From Streptomyces sp. NBC_01233 (GTDB lineage: Bacteria > Actinomycetota > Actinomycetes > Streptomycetales > Streptomycetaceae): DNA of 64,000 nucleotides. A program made the position numbers and the translations under genes. Location of the stretch: positions 3,472,501 through 3,536,500 of the forward strand of contig NZ_CP108514.1 of the NCBI RefSeq assembly GCF_035989305.1, given 5' to 3'. How positions within the stretch are numbered: position 1 is the stretch's first letter; each line of letters opens with the position of its first letter. The notes beneath the pieces were generated by a model. The model ran no database searches. It was given only the letters and a program-made list of their open reading frames with translations, and had not been told where the DNA came from. This document shows positions 45,070-53,090 of this stretch, one piece after another.

Positions 45070-45834
45070 CTATTCGGCCCGCAGGCGGGTCGTGAAGCTG
45101 AACCGGTCACCACGGTAGAGCGAACGGACCCGCTCCAGGGGCCGGCCGTCCTGATCCCGCGAGAAGCGGTGGATGAGCAGCATGGGAAGAGCCGGCGGCG
45201 TGCCGATCAGCAGCGCTTCGCGGGGGGTCGCAAGGACGGTCTCCAACTTCTCGTCGGCCTCGCCGAAGGCGATGTCGAGGCTGTCGCGGAGGTATCCGTA
45301 GAAGGAGGAGTCCGGCTGGAAATCGCTGTCCAGGCGAGGGGCGCGGGCCACCCGGATGTACGTGCTCTCCAGGCCGACGCGCTCGTCGTCGGCCAGCAGG
45401 ACCCGCTCCAGGTGCCAGACGGGCTCGCCGGGTTCGGCGCCGATGCCGGGGGCGAGGTCGGGCGGGCAGGGGAACTGCTCCAGGCCGATGAGGTGACGGC
45501 CCGGGCGGCGGCCCTGGCGGCGCACGCCCTCGGTGTAACTGGCGAGGGAGAGCGGCTGCTCCAGCTTCGGGCCGGCGACGACGGTCCCGCGGCCGGCACG
45601 ACGCAGCCGGCCCTCCAGCAGCAGCTCGCGCAGGGCCTGGCGGACGGTCTCGCGGGACACCTCGTACTGCTCGGCGAGATCCCGCTCGGTGGGCAGCGCG
45701 CCGCCCTCGCCGAGCTCGTCGAGGAGCCCGGAGATCCGGGCCTTGACGGCGTAGTACTTGGGGATGCGGCCGTGCTCGGGGATGCCGGAACGCACGGGTG
45801 AGCCGGGGCGGTGGCGCGGGGTCTGTTCTTCCAC
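45070..45834 (-). CDS. GntR-family regulator (HutC/UTRA type)
   Basis: 254 aa from GTG 45834. The helix-turn-helix is KYYAVKARISGLLDELGEGG then ALPTERDLAEQYEVSRETVR (about 26-75). The UTRA effector domain about 90-250 has QPLSLASYTEGVRRQGRRPG, EPVWHLERVLLADDERVGLE and LLIHRFSRDQDGRPLERVRS. It lies directly upstream of the phosphonate operon on the same strand. It probably senses AEP or a breakdown product and controls the operon through the site at 44986. Confidence 0.88.
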   Translation of the reverse strand: MEEQTPRHRPGSPVRSGIPEHGRIPKYYAVKARISGLLDELGEGGALPTERDLAEQYEVSRETVRQALRELLLEGRLRRAGRGTVVAGPKLEQPLSLASYTEGVRRQGRRPGRHLIGLEQFPCPPDLAPGIGAEPGEPVWHLERVLLADDERVGLESTYIRVARAPRLDSDFQPDSSFYGYLRDSLDIAFGEADEKLETVLATPREALLIGTPPALPMLLIHRFSRDQDGRPLERVRSLYRGDRFSFTTRLRAE

Positions 45835-46256
45835 GGTGGGACTCTATGCGGGGCGGTTCGGGACGCCGTACGGGACCGTCGTACGGGTCGCTGCACGGGC
45901 GCGGCCGGTCGGCCGGTCGGCCGGTCGGCCGGTCGGCCGGGGGCCGAGGGGCCGGGGGCCGAGGGGCCGGGGGCTCTGTCGGGGTGCGGCGGGGTCGGTT
46001 CGGGTGGGGTCGGGCGCGCGCCGGGGCGTCTCCTCGGGCGCCGAACGTGGCGGGGGGTCGGAGGGCCGAGGGGATTGCGTTCGGCGCCCTGCGGGGAGCG
46101 CCCCGGCACACCCGGCCCCGCTGGAACCCGGGGGCGCGTCGGGGTCCGTGGCTGCTGCGTTCCGGCCGGCGAGGCCAAGGGCACCCTGCGGGGATCACCC
46201 CGACACACACCCGGCCCCGCGGGAGCCGACTTCGCTGGCGGGCGGCGCGGGGGCGC
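45835..46256. other. Gene-free repeat-rich spacer
   Basis: 422 bp without a credible gene. 45903-45940 is CGGTCGGC repeated about 4.5 times. 45941-45975 is GGGCCGAGGGGCCGG repeated twice. 46006-46115 is the inverted copy of the dispersed repeat at 2812-2910. 46116-46250 contains a degenerate partial repeat (CACCCTGCGGGGATCACCCC against GCGCCCTGCGGGGAGCGCCC). Confidence 0.7.
46006..46115 (-). repeat. About 100-bp dispersed repeat, copy 2 (inverted)
   Basis: Its reverse complement (GTGCCGGGGCGCTCCCCGCA ... CTCCGACCCCCCGCCACGTT ... GAGACGCCCCGGCGCGCGCC) is nearly identical to 2812-2910, 43 kb away and in opposite orientation. No flanking target duplication is obvious. Confidence 0.75.
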
Positions 46257-46994
46257 TCAGGGGCGATCGGCGGTACGCAGCCGACGGGCTCCCAGCAGGA
46301 GCCCGCCGCCGGCGGCGAGGGCGGCGACGGCGCCCGCCCCGTACGCCCACTCGCGCGGGCCGGTGTGGGCGAGGGAGCCTGCCTCGACGGGATCCTCCGG
46401 ACCCTCGACGGAGAACCGGTAGCCTCCGGCCTCGCCGATCCAGTCGCCGTCGTCGCCCTTGCGCTGGACGAGGGCGGCGTCGGCGAGGACCTCCCCGGTG
46501 GGGGCGTCGGGGGCGAAGGCGAGCCCGACCTTGACGGTCTTGGAGCCGCCGGGGCCGACGGTGAAGCCGGGGAAGGCGTCGCCGCCGTCGAAGACGGCGA
46601 TGATCTCGTCGCGGTCGCTCCGCTCCAGGCTGACGGGGAACGTGCCGCCCGGCGCGTCGAACTCCATCCGCAGATGGGCGGGGCGCAGGGTGCGGGCCTT
46701 GTCGGTGAAGACGACGACGGGGTGGATGGCCGTGCACTCGGAGTCCGTGGTGTTGGTCAGGTCCAGGTACCAGGTCTGCGGGCCGCCGCCGGTGCGGTAC
46801 ACGGCCGGGCCGCCGCGGATGCGCGCCCCGATGGGGAAGGCGTGGCTCTTCCCGTCTCCACAGGTGGCGTGCGCGCGGGAGGGCAGCGCGGGTGCGGGTC
46901 GGGCCCCGCCGCCGGTCCCGATGTCCGCGGCCGCGGTGGGGGCGGTGGTGGCTACGAGTACGGCGGTGAGGGCAAGGGCTTTGCGTAGTCGCAT
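46257..46994 (-). CDS. Exported surface protein with LAHTG sortase E-type signal
   Basis: 245 aa from ATG 46994. Signal peptide 1-23 (MRLRKALALTAVLVATTAPT). The mature domain is beta-rich (GGPQTWYLDLTNTTDSECTA, then RMEFDAPGGTFPVSLERSDR and SKTVKVGLAFAPDAPTGEV), like an immunoglobulin-type extracellular domain. The C-terminus is SLAHTGPREWAYGAGAVAAL then a membrane helix and RRLR. LAxTG is the preferred motif of Streptomyces class E sortases. A class E sortase gene lies at 52261-53085, 5 kb away. Confidence 0.82.
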   Translation of the reverse strand: MRLRKALALTAVLVATTAPTAAADIGTGGGARPAPALPSRAHATCGDGKSHAFPIGARIRGGPAVYRTGGGPQTWYLDLTNTTDSECTAIHPVVVFTDKARTLRPAHLRMEFDAPGGTFPVSLERSDRDEIIAVFDGGDAFPGFTVGPGGSKTVKVGLAFAPDAPTGEVLADAALVQRKGDDGDWIGEAGGYRFSVEGPEDPVEAGSLAHTGPREWAYGAGAVAALAAGGGLLLGARRLRTADRP

Positions 46995-47420
46995 GGAAGA
47001 CCTTCGCTGCTCGCCGGACGGGACGATGATCGGACCAGGTGACAATCACCCCGGCCCTGCCCGCACCCTGCCACCCCCGCGCAACCCCTCCCCGGGAGCC
47101 ACGCCCGAGTCGTTCCGGTTTACGCCCGAATGCCGCACGGGTCAACCCCGCCGATCATCCCCACCCGCGCTTGAGACACCCCCTCAGCCCCACCCGCGCT
47201 TGAGGCACCCCCTCAGCCCCACCCGCGCTTGAGGCACCCCCTCAGCCCCGCCCGCACTTGAGGCGCACCCTCCTTCAGCCCCGCCCGCACTTGAGGCGCA
47301 CCCTCCTTCAGCCCCGCCGGCGTTTGAGGCGCGGGGGTCCGGGGGCAGCGCCCCCGGCAACGGCGCCGCACCCGGCACACCGCACCCGGCACCGGCACCG
47401 GCACCGGCACCGGCACCGCG
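46995..47420. other. Gene-free spacer with tandem arrays
   Basis: 426 bp. It holds the 29/33-bp tandem array (47159-47345), a degenerate GGGGCTCCGCCCC-type repeat at its right end and a GGCACC hexamer run (about 47385-47418). Frames here translate only to repeat peptides and are rejected as genes. Confidence 0.7.
47159..47345 (-). repeat. Tandem array derived from the dispersed repeat
   Basis: Three 29-bp units (CCCCACCCGCGCTTGAGGCA plus CCCCCTCAG) are followed by two 33-bp units (CCCCGCCCGCACTTGAGGCG plus CACCCTCCTTCAG) and a terminal unit that continues into GGGGGTCCGGGGGCAGCGCC. Each unit matches the tail of the dispersed repeat (reverse complement TGAGGGGGTGCCTCAAGCGC against CGCTCCTCAAGCGCCGGAGG). 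It looks like local amplification of that tail. Confidence 0.8.
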
Positions 47421-48590
47421 TCACCCCGCCCGCCCGAACAACGGCGCAAGCACCAGCTCCGCCGCCCCCTCCGCCACACCGGCCCCCGCCAGCGCAACCA
47501 CCGGCCGGGCCGGATCCAGCGCGCGGGCCGCGAGAACGGCCCGGACCCCGGCCACGAAGACCTCCGGCGCCGCCGCCACCACCCGCCCGCCGAGCAGCAC
47601 ACGGTCCACATCCAGCAGCGCGACCAGGTTGGCCGCACCCTCCCCCAGGATCCGCGCCGCCTCGGGAAGATCACCTCGGGCCACTGCCCCCAGGCACAGC
47701 ACCTCCACGCAGCCCCGGGCCCCGCACCGGCACATCGGGCCGTCCAGCAGGAGCACCTGGTGACCGAACTCCCCCGCCGCCGAGCGGGCACCCCGGTAGA
47801 CCCCACCGGCGAGCCACAACCCCGCGCCGAGCCCGGTCCCGACGTGCAGGTACACGCAGGTGCGGGGCCCGCCGCCGGCATCCGCATCCGGCCCGGCATC
47901 CGCGTCCCGCCCGGCATCCGCATCCGCAGCCGCATCCGCAGCCGGCCAGGCGGCCCGGAGCCACGCCCCGGCGGCCGCGGCCGCACCGGCGTTCGTGTCC
48001 TTGTCCAGCAGCACCGGCAGGCCCAGCCGCCCCTCCAGCACCCCCCGCAGCGGAAAGCCCTTCCAGCTCGGGAACCCCGTCACCCGCCCCATCGCCCCGG
48101 CCCGGTGGTCGAGCGGCCCCGGTGCGGCCACCCCGACGCCCAGGAGCGGCGGCCCGGCCGGGTCTCTGACCCGCGCGACCGCCCGTACGACCGCCTCCAC
48201 CGCCGCCTCCGGGCCGGCCCCGAAGTCCAGCGGGCCACCGCTCTCGGCGACGACACGGCCCGCCAGGTCCACCCGTACCGCCCGCAGCTCGTCGCGGTCC
48301 AGCTGCACTCCGACCGCGTGACGTGCGTCCGGCATCAGCCGGAGCAGGGTGCGCGGCTTGCCGCCGGTGGACGCCGCGCGTCCGGCCTCCGCGACCAGCC
48401 CGTCCGCGCCGAGCCGTGCCGTGATCTTGCTGACGGCCTGCGGGGTGAGCCCGGTACGGGCCGCGAGTTCGGTGCGGCCCAGGCCCACCGGTCCGGCGCC
48501 GCGCAGCAGATCCAGCAACAGCGCCTCGTTGTACCCGCGCAGCGCCGGCAGGTTCACCCCGCCGCGCTCGTCCCCGCTACCCCTGTTCAC
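47421..48590 (-). CDS. ROK-family regulator
   Basis: 389 aa from GTG 48590. N-terminal winged helix-turn-helix (GPVGLGRTELAARTGLTPQA then VSKITARLGADGLVAEAG). The ROK domain has VLLDKDTNAGAAAAAGAWLR, VYLHVGTGLGAGLWLAGGVY and the zinc-type signature CRCGARGCVEVLC. A low-complexity insert of alternating Asp/Ala residues (about 230-255, PAADAAADADAGRDADAGPD) interrupts the domain and is encoded by GCATCC-type microsatellite DNA. It probably represses the divergent Gfo/Idh gene via the palindrome at 48614. Confidence 0.88.
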   Translation of the reverse strand: MNRGSGDERGGVNLPALRGYNEALLLDLLRGAGPVGLGRTELAARTGLTPQAVSKITARLGADGLVAEAGRAASTGGKPRTLLRLMPDARHAVGVQLDRDELRAVRVDLAGRVVAESGGPLDFGAGPEAAVEAVVRAVARVRDPAGPPLLGVGVAAPGPLDHRAGAMGRVTGFPSWKGFPLRGVLEGRLGLPVLLDKDTNAGAAAAAGAWLRAAWPAADAAADADAGRDADAGPDADAGGGPRTCVYLHVGTGLGAGLWLAGGVYRGARSAAGEFGHQVLLLDGPMCRCGARGCVEVLCLGAVARGDLPEAARILGEGAANLVALLDVDRVLLGGRVVAAAPEVFVAGVRAVLAARALDPARPVVALAGAGVAEGAAELVLAPLFGRAG

Positions 48591-48613
48591 GAGTCCATTG
48601 TCCACCTTCCTTG

Positions 48614-48640
48614 CACTTCGGCAACACTGTTGCCAAAGTG
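48614..48640. promoter_or_regulatory. 27-bp operator palindrome for the ROK regulator
   Basis: CACTTCGGCAACA and TGTTGCCAAAGTG are 13-bp arms (one mismatch) around a single C. It lies 6 bp before the Gfo/Idh ATG and 24 bp before the ROK start, so binding would block both promoters. Confidence 0.75.
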
Positions 48641-48645
48641 GTTCC

Positions 48646-49758
48646 ATGAGCAACCCCGCCTCCCCTTCCTCCCCTGCACCCCTCCGCGTCGGCCTCATCG
48701 GCTACGGACTCGCCGGTTCCGTCTTCCACGGCCCCCTCGTGGCCGCCACGGACGGACTCTCCCTCGACACGGTCGTCACCTCCGACCCGGCCCGCCAGGC
48801 CCAGGCCCGCGCGGAGTTCCCCGACGTCCACATCGCCGCCACCGCCGCCGAGCTGTGGGACCGGGACCTCGACCTGGTCGTGATCGCCTCCCCCAACCGG
48901 ACGCACGTCCCGCTCGCCACCACCGCCCTCGAAGCCGGCGTCCCGGTGGTCGTGGACAAGCCGCTCGCCGCCACCGCCGCCGAGGCCCGCGCGCTCGCCG
49001 CCCTCGCGGACCGCAGCGGAACGTTCCTCTCCGTCTTCCAGAACCGCCGATGGGACAACGACTTCCTCACCCTGCGCCGCCTCCTGGCGGAGGGCGAACT
49101 CGGCGAGATCCAGCGCTTCGAGTCCCGCTTCGAGCGCTGGCGTCCGCAGCTCAAGGGCGGCTGGCGCGAGTCGGGCGCCCCGGAGGAGATCGGCGGCCTG
49201 CTGTACGACCTCGGCAGCCACGTCGTGGACCAGGCGCTCGTGCTGTTCGGTCCGGCCGTACGGGTCTACGCGGAGGCCGACGCGCGCCGCCCGGGCGCCG
49301 AGACCGACGACGACACCTTCATCGCCGTCACGCACGCGAACGGGGTCCGCTCCCACCTCTACGTCAGCGCCACCACCGCCCAGCTCGGACCGCGGTTCCG
49401 CGTACTGGGTTCGCGGGCCGGTTACGTGAAGTACGGCCTCGACCCGCAGGAAGGCGCCCTGCGCGAGGGGCTGCGGCCGGACGGCGAGACGCCCTGGGGC
49501 GAGGAGCCCCCGCACCTGTGGGGGCGGGTGGGCTCCGGCGAGTCCCCGCTGACCGGCGGCGGAACCCCGGTGCCGACCGAGCAGGGCGACTACCCGGCGT
49601 ACTACGCGATGGTGGCCGCCGCCCTCCGCGAGGGCGGGCCGAACCCGGTCACCGCGTACGAGGCCGCCCAGTGCCTCGACGTACTGGAGGCGGCCCACAG
49701 GTCGTCCCGGGAGGGAGTGGTGGTGGAGCTTCCCGCCACCCTGCCTGAATCGCCGTGA
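48646..49758 (+). CDS. Gfo/Idh/MocA-family oxidoreductase
   Basis: 370 aa from ATG 48646. The NAD(P) fold is LRVGLIGYGLAGSVFHGPLV (13-32). The DLVVIASPNRTHVPLATTAL and VPVVVDKPLAATAAEA segments include the catalytic EKP-type lysine (here DKP). The C-terminal domain has GGLLYDLGSHVVDQALVLFG with the conserved Asp and His. It oxidises or reduces a sugar, inositol or derivative. Divergent from and probably controlled by the ROK regulator, it should belong to sugar catabolism. Confidence 0.92.
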   Translation: MSNPASPSSPAPLRVGLIGYGLAGSVFHGPLVAATDGLSLDTVVTSDPARQAQARAEFPDVHIAATAAELWDRDLDLVVIASPNRTHVPLATTALEAGVPVVVDKPLAATAAEARALAALADRSGTFLSVFQNRRWDNDFLTLRRLLAEGELGEIQRFESRFERWRPQLKGGWRESGAPEEIGGLLYDLGSHVVDQALVLFGPAVRVYAEADARRPGAETDDDTFIAVTHANGVRSHLYVSATTAQLGPRFRVLGSRAGYVKYGLDPQEGALREGLRPDGETPWGEEPPHLWGRVGSGESPLTGGGTPVPTEQGDYPAYYAMVAAALREGGPNPVTAYEAAQCLDVLEAAHRSSREGVVVELPATLPESP

Positions 49759-49922
49759 CATGCCACCGACGCCGCTTGGCCGTCCGCCAGGTCGGCCCCG
49801 ACCGTGTCCGACCAGGCGCCCCCGGACGGGAAGCCCGGGCACAGGAAGCAGGCTTGTCGGCCGAGGGCTGAGCAGCACATCACCACACCACGCGAACAGG
49901 CCCTGCCGTCTGCCGCCAAGAC

Positions 49923-50780
49923 CTACGCGCTCTTGAACTCCTGGCGCTGGCGGCCGAGACCCTCGATCTCCAGCTCCACGACGTCACCGGCCCGCAGGTA
50001 CGGTTTCGGCTCCGGCTGGCCCATGGCCACCCCGGCCGGCGTACCGGTGACGATGACGTCGCCCGGGTACAGGGTCATGAACCGGCTCAGGTACCGGACG
50101 ACCTCGCCGACCGGGAAGATCTGGTCCGAGGTGTTGCCGTCCTGCTTCAGCTCGCCGTTGACCCACAGCTTGACGTCCAGGGCCTGCGGGTCCGGGACCT
50201 CGTCGGCGGTGAGCAGCCAGGGGCCGAGCGGGGTGAAGGTCTCGCAGTTCTTGCCCTTGTCCCAGGTGCCGCCGCGCTCGATCTGGAACTCGCGCTCCGA
50301 GACGTCGTTGACCAGCACGTAGCCGCCGACGTGCGCGAGGCCCTCCTCCGCGGAGTCCAGGTAGCGGGCGGTGCTGCCGATGACGACGCCGAGCTCGGCC
50401 TCCCAGTCGGTCTTCACGCTGCCGCGCGGGATCAGCACGGTGTCGTCGGGGCCGACCACGGTGTCCGCGGCCTTCAGGAACAGGATCGGCTCGGCTGGCG
50501 GCTCCGCGCCGATCTCGGCCGCGTGCCCGAAGTAGTTCAGCCCGATGCCCACGACCTTGCCTATACGGCCGACCGGCGCACCGATCCGCAGCCCTTCGGC
50601 GCCCAGGACCGGAAGCTCACCGGACTCGGCCGCGTCCCGTACCCGGGACAGCACGGAGTCGTCGGCGAGCAGGCCGCCGTCCACATCCGTGATCAGGCGG
50701 GACAGGTCACGCAGGGTCCCGTCCTGGTCGAGCAGCGCGGGGCGCTCCGACCCGACGGGTCCGACACGCAGCAGCTTCAT
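49923..50780 (-). CDS. Fumarylacetoacetate hydrolase-family protein
   Basis: 285 aa from ATG 50780 (GGGAG 7 nt upstream; the ATG at 50786 is too close to it). The FAH core is GKVVGIGLNYFGHAAEIGAE, then LFLKAADTVVGPDDTVLIPR, the metal ligands in DWEAELGVVIGSTARYLDSA and VNDVSEREFQIERGGTWDKG, and SRFMTLYPGDVIVTGTPAGV. It is the 5-oxopent-3-ene/acylpyruvate hydrolase-like branch, acting on C-C bonds of beta-diketo acids with Mg/Mn. It is a single gene, with a dyad at 50853 upstream. Confidence 0.92.
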   Translation of the reverse strand: MKLLRVGPVGSERPALLDQDGTLRDLSRLITDVDGGLLADDSVLSRVRDAAESGELPVLGAEGLRIGAPVGRIGKVVGIGLNYFGHAAEIGAEPPAEPILFLKAADTVVGPDDTVLIPRGSVKTDWEAELGVVIGSTARYLDSAEEGLAHVGGYVLVNDVSEREFQIERGGTWDKGKNCETFTPLGPWLLTADEVPDPQALDVKLWVNGELKQDGNTSDQIFPVGEVVRYLSRFMTLYPGDVIVTGTPAGVAMGQPEPKPYLRAGDVVELEIEGLGRQRQEFKSA

Positions 50781-50852
50781 GGGCATTCTCCCGTGGTCGT
50801 GGGTGGTCGGCCCATGGGCGTGCCCCGGGCCGGCCGATGGGTTGCGGCCATC

Positions 50853-50872
50853 GGAGGATTGGTTGATCCTCC
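50853..50872. promoter_or_regulatory. Operator-like dyad upstream of the FAH-family gene
   Basis: GGAGGAT and ATCCTCC flank TGGTTG, 73 bp upstream of the start. It resembles GntR/FadR-type sites (TTGGTTGATCCTCCAA overlaps it). No regulator gene is adjacent. Confidence 0.5.
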
Positions 50873-50947
50873 AAGATGCCTGCCCAATCCGCAAGACCCT
50901 GTTCACGGACTGGAACGCGCCGCTCCACCGGCCGTCACCCGCTCCGC

Positions 50948-51730
50948 CTACGCCGCCTGTCCCACCCGTTCCGCCTGCTCGGCCGCCTCCGCACGCTCGG
51001 CCCGCTCCTTGCGGTGCTGCAGCCAGATCCGCTCCGCCACCGACCACGCGGTGGTGGTCAGCAGGTACAGCCCGGCGGCCAGCGGCACCACGGCAGCCGT
51101 GATCAGCGTCCCGAAGGACAGCAGGGGCAGTACGCCGCCCAGCTTGCGCATGACCTCCTGCTGCTCGGCACTCACCTCGGCCACGACCCCGGCCTTGGCG
51201 CCCGGCTCGGCGCCCGGCTCGGCGCCCGGCTTGGCCTTCGCCGCCCCCGGCTTGGCCTTGCCACGGCCGGCCGGCGTCGCCGCGGAGGCAGCGGCTGCGG
51301 CGGCCGCGGCCGCGGCCGCCGCCTCGCGGCCCCGCACCGCACTCCACGCGGCGACCGCCGCGATCGCGCCGAACAGCCCGAGGAACACCAGCCCCTGCGC
51401 CCCGAACGGGCCGCCCTCACCCAACGCCTCGGTCCACCGGGAGCCCAGCGGCGCGGCGAAGAGCCGGTGCCCGAGCAGTTCGTTGGCCTCGCCGCCGACC
51501 TTCGCCGAGGAGAACGCCTGGTACATCACGAAGAACACCGGCAGCTGCAGCAGCAGCGGCAGACATCCCGCCGCCGGGGTCGCCCCGCGGAAGGCCGCCC
51601 GGCTCAGCGGGTGCAGGGCGAGCCGTACGAGCACGGTGAACAGCACGATCGCGGCAGCGGTCGCGGACTGGGCCAGTACCGGCTCGAGAAGCCGGCCCAG
51701 CGCAGCAACAAGGTGGGGGAAAACGGACAC
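50948..51730 (-). CDS. YidC/Oxa1-family insertase paralog
   Basis: 260 aa from GTG 51730, with GGAGGG 5 nt upstream. The YidC core has the first membrane segment ATAAAIVLFTVLVRLALHPL followed by a basic cytoplasmic stretch, PAAGCLPLLLQLPVFFVMYQAF, and the final hydrophobic pair (GGVLPLLSFGTLITAAVVPL, then AAGLYLLTTTAWSVAERIWL). An Ala/Lys/Pro/Glu low-complexity insert (residues about 135-180) sits in the cytoplasmic loop. It is shorter than the chromosomal YidC next to rnpA in streptomycetes, so it is a paralog. The next gene upstream is a small membrane protein often paired with it. Confidence 0.85.
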   Translation of the reverse strand: MSVFPHLVAALGRLLEPVLAQSATAAAIVLFTVLVRLALHPLSRAAFRGATPAAGCLPLLLQLPVFFVMYQAFSSAKVGGEANELLGHRLFAAPLGSRWTEALGEGGPFGAQGLVFLGLFGAIAAVAAWSAVRGREAAAAAAAAAAAASAATPAGRGKAKPGAAKAKPGAEPGAEPGAKAGVVAEVSAEQQEVMRKLGGVLPLLSFGTLITAAVVPLAAGLYLLTTTAWSVAERIWLQHRKERAERAEAAEQAERVGQAA

Positions 51731-51861
51731 GTGGGCCCTCCGGAGGGTCTCGTCGAACGTCGAAAGAGATGCATTTCGGCGTGACGACCCGCGAGGGGCG
51801 ACAACAGTGATCAGTCAGCAGAAGGCGAGAACGAGAACGGAACGAGATGTACTGCGCGCCC

Positions 51862-52179
51862 CTACGCGGCCGTCAGGAGGGCACGGCCGGGCGCCCTGGG
51901 CCGCGACCGGCCCGAGGCGTCGGGGTCACGCTGCGGCAGGAACGCCGTGCGTTGCTCGCGATCACGCATCGCGGTGCGTATGCGGTGCGGCGGGACGGGC
52001 CGCACGAGCCGTGCGGCGGCGGCCAGGGCCTCGGTGCCCACGGCCACGGTGGCCGCGAGGGCCACCACGACGGCGCCGAGCCCGCTCTCCCCGGCGAAGA
52101 GTCCGAGGACTCCCCCGAGCAGCACCAGCGGGAGCAGTACGGCAAGGGCCCGCGAGGCCCTGGCGAACACGCCGGCCAT
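51862..52179 (-). CDS. Small membrane protein (DUF6412-like)
   Basis: 105 aa from ATG 52179 (GGGAGG 5 nt upstream). Two membrane helices (SRALAVLLPLVLLGGVLGLF, then GLGAVVVALAATVAVGTEAL) are followed by a basic, Arg-rich C-terminal tail (VPPHRIRTAMRDREQRTAFL). It resembles the DUF6412 proteins found next to YidC paralogs in Streptomyces, and it lies 130 bp upstream of that gene here on the same strand. Function unknown; probably an insertase accessory (inference). Confidence 0.7.
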   Translation of the reverse strand: MAGVFARASRALAVLLPLVLLGGVLGLFAGESGLGAVVVALAATVAVGTEALAAAARLVRPVPPHRIRTAMRDREQRTAFLPQRDPDASGRSRPRAPGRALLTAA

Positions 52180-52260
52180 ACGAACCTCCCCCTCTCCGCT
52201 CCCGCGCGCGATGTCACGTACGCGTTCGATGGTAACCGGCCCCGCTGACAACGGAACGGG

Positions 52261-53085
52261 TCAGGAGGACTTGAGGGTTCCCCAGACCACCAGCCGGTAC
52301 TTGGAGCTGTACTCGGGCGTGCAGGTGGTGAGGGTGATGTACGCGCCGGGCTCGCCGTACCCCTGGTCCGGCTTCACCAGGCTCTGCGGCACGGGCGCGA
52401 TCACCCCGGTGTCCCGCTCGGTCGTCTCGCTCAGGATCTTCCCGACCACGTACGTGTACCTGCGCCCCCGCAGGTCGACGATCAGCTCGTCGCCCGCCCG
52501 CAGCCGGTTGATGTACCGGAACGGCTCGCCGTGGGTGTTCCGGTGGCCGGCCAGCGCGAAGTTCCCCCGCTCCCCGGGCCCGGCGGTCCCGGGGTACTGC
52601 CCGGCGTAGCCCTTGTCGAGGACGGCCCGCTTGTCGACCCCCTGCGCGACGGGGACGACGAGGCCGAGGCGCGGAACGCGCAGGACGGCGTACGCCCGGT
52701 CCCGCGCAGGCGGCCCGGCGGCGGGCCGGGCGGCGGCCCGGGTCGCCGCGGGCGCCGCCCCGGAATCCGCCGGCCCGCTCGGTTCCGGCCCCACCACCGG
52801 CCCGCCACCGACCCCGGCCTCGTCCCCGCCACCGCCACCGACCCCGGAACCAGCGACGGGCCCCTCACCCCACGCCCGCTCCAGCGCCTGGACCTGCTCC
52901 TGCGCGGCAGCCGCGGCCTGCCGGTTGGTCCACCACACCTGATGCACCACCAGCAACAGGATCGCCACCCCCACGGTGACGATCAGCTCGGCGCCCGCCC
53001 ACAGCACCCCCGCGAGACCGGCCCGGCGCCCCCGCCGGCCGCTCCCCTGCACCACCACAGGTACGCGATCTCGCACGGGCGGCAC
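52261..53085 (-). CDS. Class E sortase, separated from its ribosome-binding site by IS5
   Basis: 274 aa from the native GTG 53085 (VPPVRDRVPVVVQGSGRRGR). One membrane anchor (ELIVTVGVAILLLVVHQVWW), a Gly/Pro-rich linker, then the sortase barrel with VAQGVDKRAVLDKGYAGQYP, GNFALAGHRNTHGEPFRYIN (His) and YITLTTCTPEYSSKYRLVVW (TLTTC Cys, then Arg). Class E enzymes anchor LAxTG proteins such as chaplins. The IS5 copy lies 5 bp upstream of GTG. The Shine-Dalgarno GGGGGAGGA is now on the far side, at 54069-54077. A frame from GTG 53151 inside the IS could give a longer protein, without a good ribosome-binding site. Confidence 0.88.
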   Translation of the reverse strand: MPPVRDRVPVVVQGSGRRGRRAGLAGVLWAGAELIVTVGVAILLLVVHQVWWTNRQAAAAAQEQVQALERAWGEGPVAGSGVGGGGGDEAGVGGGPVVGPEPSGPADSGAAPAATRAAARPAAGPPARDRAYAVLRVPRLGLVVPVAQGVDKRAVLDKGYAGQYPGTAGPGERGNFALAGHRNTHGEPFRYINRLRAGDELIVDLRGRRYTYVVGKILSETTERDTGVIAPVPQSLVKPDQGYGEPGAYITLTTCTPEYSSKYRLVVWGTLKSS

Positions 53086-53090
53086 CCTAA

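Noticed and set aside
47159..47345. Tandem units considered as a CRISPR array
   Set aside because: Units abut with no variable spacers and lengths change from 29 to 33; they match the dispersed repeat tail. No cas genes in the window.
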